A DNA stretch of 59,457 nucleotides, taken from the NCBI RefSeq assembly GCF_000219125.1, contig NZ_AFGF01000121.1, forward strand, positions 1-59,457, in the 5' to 3' direction. The notes below the pieces were generated by a model, which was given only the letters and a program-made list of their open reading frames with translations, had not been told where the DNA came from and made no database searches. Source of the stretch: Acetonema longum DSM 6540 (GTDB lineage: Bacteria > Bacillota > Negativicutes > Sporomusales > Acetonemataceae). Of the stretch, positions 36,541-45,556 are shown piece by piece. Numbering within the stretch: position 1 is the first letter of the stretch; every line of letters begins with the position of its first letter. The position numbers were made by a program, and so were the translations under genes.

Positions 36541-37710
36541 GTGTTATTGCATAAATTGCGGATGTATGCTAATGGTTCGGTTCGCATCGAAATTGTCGGC
36601 AGGATGCCTGAACGATTCATTAATTTATGCATGGCGCAGGAAATTTATTTATGGGGCATAATAGAAACTGAGAACAAATTATATGCCTATGTGCTATTGC
36701 CTGATTTTTTCCGCATCCGGCCCTTGGTAAAAAAGAGCCAGTGCCGTATCCGGGTACTGGGTTATCGCGGTTTGCCCTTTCTCATGAAACGAATCAAACG
36801 CCGCAAGATGATGGTGGTTGGTTTTGTCTTGTTCCTGACTGTCTTGCAGATTCTCACGTCCTATATCTGGTTTATTGATATAACCGGCGTGAAAACCGTA
36901 TCCCGGGAGGCCCTGCAGAACGTTCTCACTACCAATGGTTTACGGATTGGCGCGGTAAAACATCATATTCAGGTTAAAGCGGTTGAAAATGCTATTGAGA
37001 CGAGTATTCCGGAAGTGGCCTGGGTGGGACTGACCTTTCAGGGGACCCGGGCAATGATCGAGATTGTAGAAAAGACGACGGCTAAAGAGGAAGACAAATC
37101 TCCCGCTGATATCGTAGCCCTCAGGGACGGTATCGTGACCGAAGCCATTGTGCTGACTGGAGAACCCATGGTAAAAAAAGGAGACACCGTCAGAAAAGGC
37201 GATGTCCTGATTCGGGGCATGACCGAGCAGCAGCCGGTTCGCGCCAAAGGCATCATCAAAGCCCGCACCTGGTATGAAAGTTACAGTGAGGCCGGATTCG
37301 TGGAGGAGAAGCGGGAACGGACCGGTAGACGGCTGGTTTCTGTTATACTACATTGCGGGGACAGAGAGATCATCTTCAATAAGATTGCGGATCAGCCTTT
37401 CGCTCTCTATGAAACCGAGTTCATCCGGAAAAAAGCGCCTCAGTGGAGGAATAGCTCCTTAGCTGTCGAATGTACTATAAAACTCTATCATGAACTTACA
37501 GCCACAGTAATAACCTATACCCAGGAACAAGTACAGGATCATGCCAAGGCCGAAGCTCTGGCGGTCATTAATCAAACTCTGCCGGAATCGGCCGAAATAT
37601 TGACCCGTACCGTTACCGTGCTGCAAACGCCGGAAACCGATCTGATCCGGGTGAAGGTGACTATGGAAGCAATGGAGGATATCGGAGTCACCAGTAAAGC
37701 GCCATTATGA
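36541..37710 (+). CDS. yqfD: Sporulation protein YqfD
   Basis: A mother-cell sporulation membrane protein of the YqfD/SpoIV-associated family; 389 residues. The soluble N-terminus is followed by one transmembrane helix at about 96-116 (VGFVLFLTVLQILTSYIWFI). A long outer domain begins DITGVKTVSREAL and includes a predicted lipoyl-like hairpin (GDTVRKGDVLIRG). The GTG start at 36541 follows GGAGGGG. The yqfC-yqfD-phoH order is as in other spore formers. Confidence 0.93.
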   Translation: MLLHKLRMYANGSVRIEIVGRMPERFINLCMAQEIYLWGIIETENKLYAYVLLPDFFRIRPLVKKSQCRIRVLGYRGLPFLMKRIKRRKMMVVGFVLFLTVLQILTSYIWFIDITGVKTVSREALQNVLTTNGLRIGAVKHHIQVKAVENAIETSIPEVAWVGLTFQGTRAMIEIVEKTTAKEEDKSPADIVALRDGIVTEAIVLTGEPMVKKGDTVRKGDVLIRGMTEQQPVRAKGIIKARTWYESYSEAGFVEEKRERTGRRLVSVILHCGDREIIFNKIADQPFALYETEFIRKKAPQWRNSSLAVECTIKLYHELTATVITYTQEQVQDHAKAEALAVINQTLPESAEILTRTVTVLQTPETDLIRVKVTMEAMEDIGVTSKAPL

Positions 37711-37761
37711 CGCGATGGCTTAGATGAAGTCAAAGCAAAAAATCAACCGGGAGGACATTAT

Positions 37762-38736
37762 TTGCTGCAGGAAGAGGAAAAACGCATTTCTTTCAACGAT
37801 CATCAGGAAGCAATAGCGGTCCTGGGGCGCAATGACGAACACTTAGGGATCATCAACCGGCATTTCGACAGCCGGGTGGTAACCCGGGGCGATGAAATTG
37901 CCATTACCGGATCGGCTGATGATGTTCAGAAAGTGCACCGGGTTTTTACCGAGCTTTTATATCTGTACCGTAAAGGAAACCCTGTTACATCCCATGATGT
38001 GCGTTACAGTATACGGACCATCAAGGAAGGACGCGAAGAACATTTGCATCAGATGCTTGCCGACCTGGTTTTGGTCACAGCCAAGGGGCGCCAAATTCGT
38101 CCCAAGACCATTGGACAGGGAATCTATCTGGAAGCCATTCGCCAGAATTATATTACCTTTGGGATAGGACCTGCCGGAACCGGGAAAACTTATCTGGCCG
38201 TGGCGATGGCAGTTTTTTCCTTGAAAAATAAGGAAGTGGAGAGGATTATCCTGACCAGGCCGGCAGTGGAGGCCGGCGAGAAGCTGGGATTTTTGCCCGG
38301 CGATCTGCAGGAAAAGGTAGATCCTTATCTGCGGCCTCTTTATGATGCATTATATGATATCCTGGGCAGTGAGACCTTCCAAAAATATATGAGCAAAAAT
38401 ATTATTGAAGTCGCTCCCCTGGCATATATGCGAGGTAGAACCTTGGATGACTCTTTTATCATCCTGGATGAGGCTCAGAATACCACTCCGGAACAGATGA
38501 AAATGTTTTTAACCCGTATGGGATTCGGTTCCAAGATGGTTATTACCGGCGATATTACGCAGATTGATTTGCCTCATGGCAATAGGTCCGGTCTTAAGAC
38601 GGCCATTAGTGTGGTTTCAGGCATTAACGGGATTGATGCAATATACCTTAACGAAAGTGATGTAGTACGGCATGAAATGGTTGGAAAAATCATCAAAGCT
38701 TATGAAGAATACGATAAACGGGAAACTAAAGGATAA
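37762..38736 (+). CDS. phoH: PhoH-like ATPase
   Basis: A predicted cytoplasmic P-loop NTPase linked to RNA metabolism. An N-terminal KH-like region precedes the PhoH domain with Walker A GPAGTGKT (residues 136-143), and LDEAQNTTPEQMKMFLTR as Walker B. The 324 residues fit. The TTG start at 37762 has GGGAGG seven bases upstream. It is commonly next to ybeY, as here, with which it acts in rRNA processing. Confidence 0.94.
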   Translation: MLQEEEKRISFNDHQEAIAVLGRNDEHLGIINRHFDSRVVTRGDEIAITGSADDVQKVHRVFTELLYLYRKGNPVTSHDVRYSIRTIKEGREEHLHQMLADLVLVTAKGRQIRPKTIGQGIYLEAIRQNYITFGIGPAGTGKTYLAVAMAVFSLKNKEVERIILTRPAVEAGEKLGFLPGDLQEKVDPYLRPLYDALYDILGSETFQKYMSKNIIEVAPLAYMRGRTLDDSFIILDEAQNTTPEQMKMFLTRMGFGSKMVITGDITQIDLPHGNRSGLKTAISVVSGINGIDAIYLNESDVVRHEMVGKIIKAYEEYDKRETKG

Positions 38737-38772
38737 CCCATATTTTCGGGATATTTTGGAGATGACAAGAGC

Positions 38773-40881
38773 ATGAATCTAAATCTCGAAAAAATTCCTG
38801 CGGTATCCAATCTTTTGCAAATTCCCGCTGTACGACGCGGGCTGGCTGGCTCTGTCTTTTTTTGCTTATTTGTTATGGTCTTATCTGCGGATTTGATTAC
38901 AGAGAAGGTATCGGTGGATATCGGACAAGTCAGCGAACGGGATATTGTTGCTTCTCGCACCATGTCCTATGTGAATCCTGCCAAAACCCAAAAGCTAGAG
39001 ACGGAAGTGTTGGCCGGAGTTTCCGCTGTATATGATTTGGATGTATCCGTTATCGCCAGACAGGAAGAAACCGTGACGGCAGTCTATCGCGTTGTCCGGG
39101 AGCAAACCGGCGAGGCCGGTCTGACATTAGCCCAAAAAACCGAGAGTATTCTCGCCAGAATTCCGGTTCCTTTGCCGCGAACGCTGGCTGCTGACTTGGC
39201 GCAGCTGAGCCACGGGGATTTGGACGGAACGGAACCGGCCGTAAAAAACCTCTTGCGACAATATCTGCAGCGAGGCATCCGCGACAATGAGATAGAGATC
39301 ATCCGCAAGCAGATTCCGGCGGAAGTGGGGCAATTGGGATTGGCGTCAAAAGAGGAAGCTGTGGTGGCCGGTATGACGCAAAATCTGCTGCAGCCAAATT
39401 TCATTTTCAATGAACGGGAAACCGATAAACGGAAAAAAGCGGCTTTGGCCAGTGTAGAGCCGGTAAGGGAGACGGTGAAGAAAGGGCAGGTTCTGGTCCG
39501 CAAGGGAGACGTTGTAACAGCGGAGCAGATTCAGATCATGGAAGAACTGGGTCTGCACCAGGGAGAACTCCAGCTAAGCCGGATCGCGGGTCTGGCCGTG
39601 CTGGTTCTGGTTCTCATTACCTTGCTGGTTTTTTATTTTTACCAATTTGCCAACCCGGTCTATCAGAGTGAGGCAAAGCTTCTTTTGATTGGATTGATTT
39701 CCTGGGTTACTTTGCTGCTGGTGAAAGTCGCTCACTACTATAGCGACTTTGCGGCGCCAATAGCTGTCGGCGGCGTGTTGACGGCTCTTTTGGTGAATCC
39801 TCGGGTAGGTCTGATCATCAGCGTGGCCTTATCGGTGCTCTTTGGCGTGATTGCCGACCAAGATCTGCGGGTGGTTACCTTTGCCCTTATGGGCAGCGTG
39901 GCCGGCGTATTCAGTGTTTCCCGGTTTACCGCTCACGGCTATAGTCTAGCCCGAGCCGGATTTTGGATCGCAGGAATCAATTGCTTGATCATTATTGCAA
40001 CCGGCTGCATCGAACAAATTGACTCGGCGCTGGTCCTGCGTGAAGCGGCAAAAGGTGTGTTTAGCGGCATCGCTGCGGCGGTAATTGCCACCGGTCTCCT
40101 GCCGTATCTGGAAAATACCTTTCATATTACCACTCCGATTAAATTGCTGGATATCGCCAAGCCCAATCATCCCCTCCTGCAGCGGCTGTTATTAGAAGCG
40201 CCGGGAACCTATCACCATAGTATTTTGGTGGGAAACCTGGCCGAAACGGCAGCCGATGTGATCGGAGCGGACCCTGTTGTTGCCCGGGTTGGCGCCTATT
40301 ATCACGATATCGGCAAAATTAAGCGTCCTTACTTTTTTGTTGAGAACCAAACGGATCCGGAAAATCCCCATGATAAGATTGCACCCACCCTCAGTACCCT
40401 GATCATTACCTCTCATGTGAAAGACGGGCTGGATCTGTGCCGGGAACATAAACTGCCTCAGGTGATTGCTGATATGATTCAACAACACCATGGAACGAGT
40501 CTGGTTTCTTATTTTTATAAACTGGCCACGGAAAATGAGCACAGTGAATGTATCGTGGAGGAAGATTTTCGCTACGAGGGTCCCAGACCTCAGACGAAAG
40601 AAGTCGCCTTGGTCATGCTGGCAGATGTCTGCGAAGCGGCCGTACGATCTCTGGCTAAACCCAATGTGAACCGGATCGAAGCTACCGTGCGAAAAATGAT
40701 CCGGGAGCGGTTGCATGATGGTCAGCTAGATGACTGCAATCTGACGCTGCATGATCTCCAGACTATCGGAGACGTATTCATTAGAGTATTATCGAGCATG
40801 TTCCATAAGCGGATTGAGTATCCTGATATGAAAGAGTTGGAAAAGAGGAAAAAGAATGGAAATAATCATAAGCAGTTTTGA
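38773..40881 (+). CDS. 7TM-HD phosphodiesterase (PgpH-like)
   Basis: A membrane HD-domain protein that in relatives hydrolyses cyclic di-AMP. The 702 residues comprise an N-terminal helix and a large extracellular 7TMR-HDED domain (to about 270). Seven transmembrane helices (about 275-460) and a cytoplasmic HD domain follow. Metal ligands seen are TYHHSILVGNLAE, YHDIGKIKRP (His511, Asp512) and the later QQHHGT. GGAGATG precedes the ATG. Its 3' end overlaps ybeY by 26 bp, so the two are coupled. Confidence 0.93.
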   Translation: MNLNLEKIPAVSNLLQIPAVRRGLAGSVFFCLFVMVLSADLITEKVSVDIGQVSERDIVASRTMSYVNPAKTQKLETEVLAGVSAVYDLDVSVIARQEETVTAVYRVVREQTGEAGLTLAQKTESILARIPVPLPRTLAADLAQLSHGDLDGTEPAVKNLLRQYLQRGIRDNEIEIIRKQIPAEVGQLGLASKEEAVVAGMTQNLLQPNFIFNERETDKRKKAALASVEPVRETVKKGQVLVRKGDVVTAEQIQIMEELGLHQGELQLSRIAGLAVLVLVLITLLVFYFYQFANPVYQSEAKLLLIGLISWVTLLLVKVAHYYSDFAAPIAVGGVLTALLVNPRVGLIISVALSVLFGVIADQDLRVVTFALMGSVAGVFSVSRFTAHGYSLARAGFWIAGINCLIIIATGCIEQIDSALVLREAAKGVFSGIAAAVIATGLLPYLENTFHITTPIKLLDIAKPNHPLLQRLLLEAPGTYHHSILVGNLAETAADVIGADPVVARVGAYYHDIGKIKRPYFFVENQTDPENPHDKIAPTLSTLIITSHVKDGLDLCREHKLPQVIADMIQQHHGTSLVSYFYKLATENEHSECIVEEDFRYEGPRPQTKEVALVMLADVCEAAVRSLAKPNVNRIEATVRKMIRERLHDGQLDDCNLTLHDLQTIGDVFIRVLSSMFHKRIEYPDMKELEKRKKNGNNHKQF

Positions 40882-41329
40882 CGACAGCCCGGTTCCTGCC
40901 TCGGTTACGAAGGTTATTTCCTCGGTCCTGGCGATGGCAGCGGAAGTTTACCAACTGACGCCGGGACATGAGGTCAGCGTAACCTTGGCTGACAATCAGT
41001 ACATCCAGGAGTTAAACCGGGAGTACCGCGGCAAGGACAGGCCTACAGACGTGTTATCCTTTGCTTTGAATGAGGGAGATGAACCGGAAATTTTAGCAGG
41101 GCCGGACGGAATTGCAACACTGCTGGGCGATATTATTATTTCCTTAGAAATGGCTGAGTCTCAGGCCAGGGAGTACGGGCATAGCCTGGAGCGGGAGCTT
41201 GCCTACCTTACGGTCCACGGCATGCTGCACTTGCTGGGGTATGACCATGAAGAGGCAGCGGAAAAAATCCTCATGCGTCAGGAGGAAGAAAGCATCCTGT
41301 CCCGTCTGGATATCGTCAGGCAGGAATAA
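40856..41329 (+). CDS. ybeY: Endoribonuclease YbeY
   Basis: Zinc-dependent RNase for 16S rRNA 3' maturation and ribosome quality control. The zinc motif HGMLHLLGYDH lies at residues 121-131, and RPTDVLSFAL is the second family signature. The 157 residues match the usual length. AGAGGA precedes the ATG, within the end of the HD phosphodiesterase gene. Confidence 0.96.
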   Translation: MEIIISSFDDSPVPASVTKVISSVLAMAAEVYQLTPGHEVSVTLADNQYIQELNREYRGKDRPTDVLSFALNEGDEPEILAGPDGIATLLGDIIISLEMAESQAREYGHSLERELAYLTVHGMLHLLGYDHEEAAEKILMRQEEESILSRLDIVRQE

Positions 41330-41333
41330 TCCT

Positions 41334-41693
41334 ATGGGACGCATTTTTCAGTCCTTTTGTTTTGCCTGGCAGGGTCTTGTGTATTGCCTGAAAACACAGC
41401 CAAACATGCGCTTGCATGGGTTGACGGCAATAGCGGTTTTGGTGTTGGGCTGGTATTTGAATTTTTCTCCTCTTGAAAAAGGGATATTAGTGTTAACCGT
41501 CACCATGGTATTGGCGGCGGAGATGGTTAACACAGCGATTGAAGCAGTGATCGATCTGATTTCTCCCGGTTTTCATCCCTTGGCGAAAGTCGCCAAGGAT
41601 GTTGCGGCCGGAGCAGTATTCATTGCGGCAGTTGCAGCGGCCTTTATCGGCTGGGCCTTATTTGTGCCGAAAATTCTTTCGTTCATAAAATAG
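41334..41693 (+). CDS. dgkA: Diacylglycerol/undecaprenol kinase
   Basis: A small integral-membrane lipid kinase; in Gram-positive bacteria the substrate is usually undecaprenol. The 119 residues have three transmembrane helices and the signature LAAEMVNTAIEAVIDL. The start at 41334 gives MGRIFQSFCFAWQG, typical of the family, with AGGA upstream. It starts four bases after ybeY and is followed by era. No cdd gene is present between them. Confidence 0.93.
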   Translation: MGRIFQSFCFAWQGLVYCLKTQPNMRLHGLTAIAVLVLGWYLNFSPLEKGILVLTVTMVLAAEMVNTAIEAVIDLISPGFHPLAKVAKDVAAGAVFIAAVAAAFIGWALFVPKILSFIK

Positions 41694-41713
41694 GACACAG
41701 GAGTGGCTAAACC

Positions 41714-42622
41714 ATGAATACAAATATGAATCCCCCCCACGGACATCAATCCGGTTTCGTGGCTGTGGTCGGACGTCCCAATGTAGGCAAATCCACCTTG
41801 GTAAACAGTCTGATCGGGCAAAAAATCGCTATTATGTCGGATAAACCCCAAACAACGCGGAATAAGATCCTATGTGTTCTGACGCAGCCGGACGCACAGA
41901 TTTTATTTATTGATACCCCTGGTATACACAAGCCGAAACACAAATTAGGCGAATATATGGTGCGCGCATCTGAAAGCACCTTGCGGGAAGTGGACGTAAT
42001 TCTTTTTGTGGTGGATGCCACCCAGAAGATGGGCGCGGGCGAGCAATATATCCTGGAACGTATTGCCGCTGTAAACACACCGGTGATTTTGGCGATCAAT
42101 AAAATCGACCTGGTTTCCCGGACCGACCTCCTGCCGGTTATCGAGACCTACAACACCGCTCACTCTTTTAACGCTGTCGTGCCCATTTCGGCTTTAAACC
42201 GGGATAATCTTCCAGGACTGATTGGTGAAATCAAAAAATATCTGGAGGCCGGTCCTCAATATTATCCGGAGGATATGGTAACAGACCAGCCGGAACGGCT
42301 AGTCATGGCCGAATTAATCCGGGAAAAAGTCCTGCATATGACCCGGGAGGAAATTCCTCATGCCATTGCCGTAGATATGGAGGAAATTACTACCCGCAAT
42401 AACGGCGATCTATATGTCCGCGCCGTAATTTATGTAGAAAGAGAATCCCAAAAGGGAATTGTGATTGGACATGGCGGCGGCCTCTTGAAAGAGATTGGCA
42501 AGGCGGCACGGGAAGACATTGAAAAGCTGTTAGGGTCAAAAGTCTTTATCGATCTCTGGGTTAAGGTGAAAAAGGACTGGCGGAATAAAGAAGGGGTTCT
42601 CAGAGAGTTTGGCTATCAGTAA
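41714..42622 (+). CDS. era: GTPase Era
   Basis: Essential GTPase that binds 16S rRNA during 30S assembly. The G1 motif GRPNVGKS is at residues 19-26, DTPGIH and NKIDLV follow, and the C-terminal KH domain contains GIVIGHGGGLLKEIG. The 302 residues fit the family. It is 20 bp after dgkA. Confidence 0.97.
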   Translation: MNTNMNPPHGHQSGFVAVVGRPNVGKSTLVNSLIGQKIAIMSDKPQTTRNKILCVLTQPDAQILFIDTPGIHKPKHKLGEYMVRASESTLREVDVILFVVDATQKMGAGEQYILERIAAVNTPVILAINKIDLVSRTDLLPVIETYNTAHSFNAVVPISALNRDNLPGLIGEIKKYLEAGPQYYPEDMVTDQPERLVMAELIREKVLHMTREEIPHAIAVDMEEITTRNNGDLYVRAVIYVERESQKGIVIGHGGGLLKEIGKAAREDIEKLLGSKVFIDLWVKVKKDWRNKEGVLREFGYQ

Positions 42623-42640
42623 CTGCATTTTATTGACCGG

Positions 42641-42660
42641 CCATCTTGGAAGATGGTATT
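42641..42660 (+). terminator. Weak hairpin after era
   Basis: CCATCTT and AAGATGG form a seven-base stem with a two-base loop, followed by TATTATTT. It may be a partial terminator, just before the DUF502 Shine-Dalgarno. Confidence 0.35.
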
Positions 42661-42682
42661 ATTTACGAAGGAGAATTGGCCT

Positions 42683-43270
42683 ATGAAGTGGGTTTCTAAA
42701 TACTTCGTCAATGGCCTGATTGTCATTGTACCGATTGCCATTACCTTTTTTGTCATTCAACAGATTTTTTCCATTACCGACAAGATTATTGGGCGGTATA
42801 TACCGCTGGATTTTCCCGGCATTGCGCTGATTACTGTTTTTACATTCATTATCATTATTGGCTGGCTGTCGACTCATTGGCTGGCGAAACAAATTTTTGA
42901 GGTAGGGGAAAAAATCGTCGAGTCTATCCCGGTTATTAAAGTGATTTACAGCAGTGTTAAAAAAATTTCTACGGCGGTATTTCAATCGCATCAGTTATTG
43001 AAAAATGCCGTTCTCGTACCCTATCCTCATCCTCAAAGCAAAGTCCTGGGTTTCGTCATGACTGATCTCTCGCCGGCGATCACGAAACATTTGCCGGAAG
43101 ACCATATATGCGTGTTTATACCCTGGAGTCTGAATATAACGTCCGGTGTCAATATTATCGTTCCCAAACGGGATATAATACCTTTAGATGTCACCAGTGA
43201 GAGTGCGTTGCAATATGTTATTACTGCCGGGACCATTATGCCCCAGTGTCATAATGTGACCAAATCATAG
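42683..43270 (+). CDS. DUF502 family membrane protein
   Basis: Function unknown. The 195 residues have two transmembrane helices near the N-terminus (GLIVIVPIAITFFVIQQIF and ITVFTFIIIIGWL). A conserved domain follows with ESIPVIKVIYSSVKKI and a PHPQSKVLGFVMTD segment, both typical of DUF502. I start at ATG 42683, which has AAGGAG upstream. The gene is seven bases before the CNNM gene and is probably co-transcribed with it. Confidence 0.88.
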   Translation: MKWVSKYFVNGLIVIVPIAITFFVIQQIFSITDKIIGRYIPLDFPGIALITVFTFIIIIGWLSTHWLAKQIFEVGEKIVESIPVIKVIYSSVKKISTAVFQSHQLLKNAVLVPYPHPQSKVLGFVMTDLSPAITKHLPEDHICVFIPWSLNITSGVNIIVPKRDIIPLDVTSESALQYVITAGTIMPQCHNVTKS

Positions 43271-43276
43271 GGAGAG

Positions 43277-44611
43277 ATGTCTTATCGATTCGCTTTTCTA
43301 CAGTCTCTTAAAAGTATTCGTTGCCCTTTTGCTTGTTTTTTTGAATGGTTTTTTGTGTTGGCTGAATTTTCCATGGTGAAAGTGCGCAAAACCCGTCTGG
43401 AAGAACTGGCGCAGCAAGGAGAAGGGCGGGCCGAGCTGGCGTTAAAGATTGAAGCCCAACTGGACAGCTATCTTAGCGCTGTTCAATTAGGAATTACTTT
43501 GACATCCCTGGGATTGGGCTGGATCGGCGAACCGGCGGTCGTTTCGCTCATCGAACCGGCGGTCATGTATTACTTCCCGGGTTCTACTTTGTTGTTGCAT
43601 ACGATCAGCGTAGCGGTCGGATTTTCGATCATTACTCTGTTGCATGTGGTTCTGGGTGAGCTGATTCCTAAGTCTATCGCCATCCAGCAGGCCGAGAGGA
43701 TGACGCTTTTGGCTGTTTGGCCCCTTTATATTTTCCACAAGGTCGGTTATCCCATCATTACTATTTTCGACCGTACTGCTTGGGCCGTGCTGAAGCTCTT
43801 GGGCTTTGATCCGGCTCAAGAAGCTGAAATTGCCCACTCGGAAGAAGAACTGCGGATGATTGTAAGCGCCAGTCAGAGGGGCGGAATATTAAATCAAATG
43901 GAAAGTGAACTCATTGATAATGTATTTGATTTCGCTGACCGCTTGTCACGGGAAATCATGGTACCGCGCCAGGATATGGTTTGCTTGTTTTTAGACGATT
44001 CCTACGAAGAAAATATGCAGGTGGTGCATGAGTCCGGCCATACCCGCTATCCGGTTTGTCTGGAGGATAAGGATCACGTGCTGGGAATGGTTCATATCCG
44101 GGATTTAGTGGATCTTAGCGGCTCTGGCACAAAGGACCTGAAGAAAATTATGCGGGAGATTTTAGTGGTGCCTGAGGGGATGTCAGTAGCCAAACTGTTG
44201 CAGCTGATGCGGCGCAAGCGGACTCACCTGGCGGTAGTGGCCGATGAATACGGCGGCACAGCAGGGTTAGTGGCTCTTGAGGATGTTCTTGAAGAAATTG
44301 TCGGCGAGATCCAGGACGAACATGACATGGAAGAAACTGAGATACAGCGGTTTTCTGATGGCAGCTACGAATTCGACGGCCGGGTGCTGCTGGATGATTT
44401 GGTGGAACTATTGGACCTGGAGTTAGAGGAACATGAGGAAGACACTATCGGCGGTTATATTTTCGGCATGTTGGGACGCCGGCCGGAGATCGGCGATCAG
44501 TTGGCCATCGATAATTATCGCTTTGAGGTGCTCAAAGTTGCCGGATTCCGGGTCGTAAGAGTGAAGGCAACCATGATTCCTCCGGCAGATCAAGACCCGC
44601 CGGAGGAATAG
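43277..44611 (+). CDS. CNNM/HlyC-CorC family transporter with apparent 5' frameshifts
   Basis: A membrane protein of the CNNM family (Mg2+ or other metal transport; also called hemolysin-related). It has a CNNM membrane domain, paired CBS domains (about residues 220-340, e.g. GHTRYPVCLEDKDHVLGMVH) and a C-terminal CorC/HlyC domain. The first 24 residues as read (MSYRFAFLQSLK..) do not look like the family. The next frame (+1) reads LIDSLFYSLLKVFVALLLVF then LNGF, the expected first helix, and rejoins at a six-T run (43349-43354). Details are given in the findings. The 3' 95 per cent appears intact. Confidence 0.88.
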   Translation: MSYRFAFLQSLKSIRCPFACFFEWFFVLAEFSMVKVRKTRLEELAQQGEGRAELALKIEAQLDSYLSAVQLGITLTSLGLGWIGEPAVVSLIEPAVMYYFPGSTLLLHTISVAVGFSIITLLHVVLGELIPKSIAIQQAERMTLLAVWPLYIFHKVGYPIITIFDRTAWAVLKLLGFDPAQEAEIAHSEEELRMIVSASQRGGILNQMESELIDNVFDFADRLSREIMVPRQDMVCLFLDDSYEENMQVVHESGHTRYPVCLEDKDHVLGMVHIRDLVDLSGSGTKDLKKIMREILVVPEGMSVAKLLQLMRRKRTHLAVVADEYGGTAGLVALEDVLEEIVGEIQDEHDMEETEIQRFSDGSYEFDGRVLLDDLVELLDLELEEHEEDTIGGYIFGMLGRRPEIGDQLAIDNYRFEVLKVAGFRVVRVKATMIPPADQDPPEE

Positions 44612-44620
44612 AAACATATT

Positions 44621-45361
44621 ATGAAACCATACCAGGCAGAGGCAGTCATTTTACATGTCCATGAATGGAACGGATCCGACAAGCAAGTCAGCCTATTTTC
44701 CCGGGAATTCGGTAAAATCGTGGCCATTGCGTATGGCGCTAAATATTCGAAGAATCGCTTGGCTGCCGGAACTCAGGCTTTCTCTCATGTGGATGTGATC
44801 CTGCAGCCAGGGAGAAGCTATGAGACCTTGAAACAGTGTGAGGTGCGGACTTCGTTTCGCGCTATCCGGGAAGATTTGACCAGTCTGGCCTATACGTCTT
44901 TGGTAGCGGAGTTAACCCTTGAACTGTATCCGGAGCGGGAGCCGGAGCCTTTGGTTTTTGACCTGCTCCTGAATTCCTTTCACCTGATTATGGAACGAAA
45001 CGCCAGAATTGCAGCCATGGCGACAGCTTGGCAGCTTTTGGCTATGGCCGGATATCGTCCGGAAACAGAACATTGTGTTGTGTGCGGCTCTCCCATTGTT
45101 TATCCTGCTATTTTTGACAGTCAGGCAGGCGGTGTGGTCTGCAAACGCTGCGGCAGAGACAGCGGTATGAGTATGATGGACGAGCCGGTAAGTCGCTTTA
45201 TTCAGCGTATGCTTACATTAAACCTGCAAGAACCGGAACGATTTTCCGTTTCTGCGGAGGTGCTGTTGCAAGCGGAAAAATTATTGTTAAACTATTTGCT
45301 GCAGTATTTAGAAAAACCCCTGCAGTCCTTAGCGTTTATCCGGACCATCTCAACAGTTTAG
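44621..45361 (+). CDS. recO: DNA repair protein RecO
   Basis: RecFOR-pathway mediator that helps load RecA. The N-terminal OB-fold begins YQAEAVILHVHEWNGSD; the helical C-terminal domain contains a four-cysteine zinc site (CVVCGSP ... CKRCG). The 246 residues are typical. It starts nine bases after the CNNM gene. The era-to-recO spacing is widened by DUF502 and CNNM. Its TAG stop abuts repeat fragment G. Confidence 0.94.
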   Translation: MKPYQAEAVILHVHEWNGSDKQVSLFSREFGKIVAIAYGAKYSKNRLAAGTQAFSHVDVILQPGRSYETLKQCEVRTSFRAIREDLTSLAYTSLVAELTLELYPEREPEPLVFDLLLNSFHLIMERNARIAAMATAWQLLAMAGYRPETEHCVVCGSPIVYPAIFDSQAGGVVCKRCGRDSGMSMMDEPVSRFIQRMLTLNLQEPERFSVSAEVLLQAEKLLLNYLLQYLEKPLQSLAFIRTISTV

Positions 45362-45387
45362 GAAGGACCGTTGAAAAAGGCCCAGGG
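45361..45387 (+). repeat. Modular palindromic repeat, fragment G (left end only)
   Basis: GGACCGTTGAAAAAGGCCCA directly after the recO stop matches the left terminus of copies A and D; the rest of the element is not recognisable. Confidence 0.55.
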
Positions 45388-45476
45388 GGTTCTTGCATCT
45401 CTCGTGCCTGTAACCTGTGTTACCGGTGGGGAGATTTTTTGTTTTTCTGGAAAGAATCCACTGGAGGACAAGCAAC

Positions 45477-45509
45477 ATGGATGCAGAATTCTTATATATG
45501 AGGATTTAG
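45477..45509 (+). CDS. Possible 10-codon leader peptide before ppsR
   Basis: A GGAGG (45463-45467) sits nine bases before ATG, and the frame MDAEFLYMRI ends in TAG 47 bp before ppsR. The strong ribosome site is notable, but no run of one amino acid and no terminator hairpin supports attenuation. Confidence 0.25.
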   Translation: MDAEFLYMRI

Positions 45510-45556
45510 CGATAGCCATGGATGTATTTTTTGCATTTTATAAGGGAGGAACAGCT

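Noticed and set aside
45371-45556. A longer ppsR start extending the frame by 62 residues.
   Set aside because: The added part is unlike the family and overlaps a repeat fragment; GTG 45557 has a good Shine-Dalgarno.
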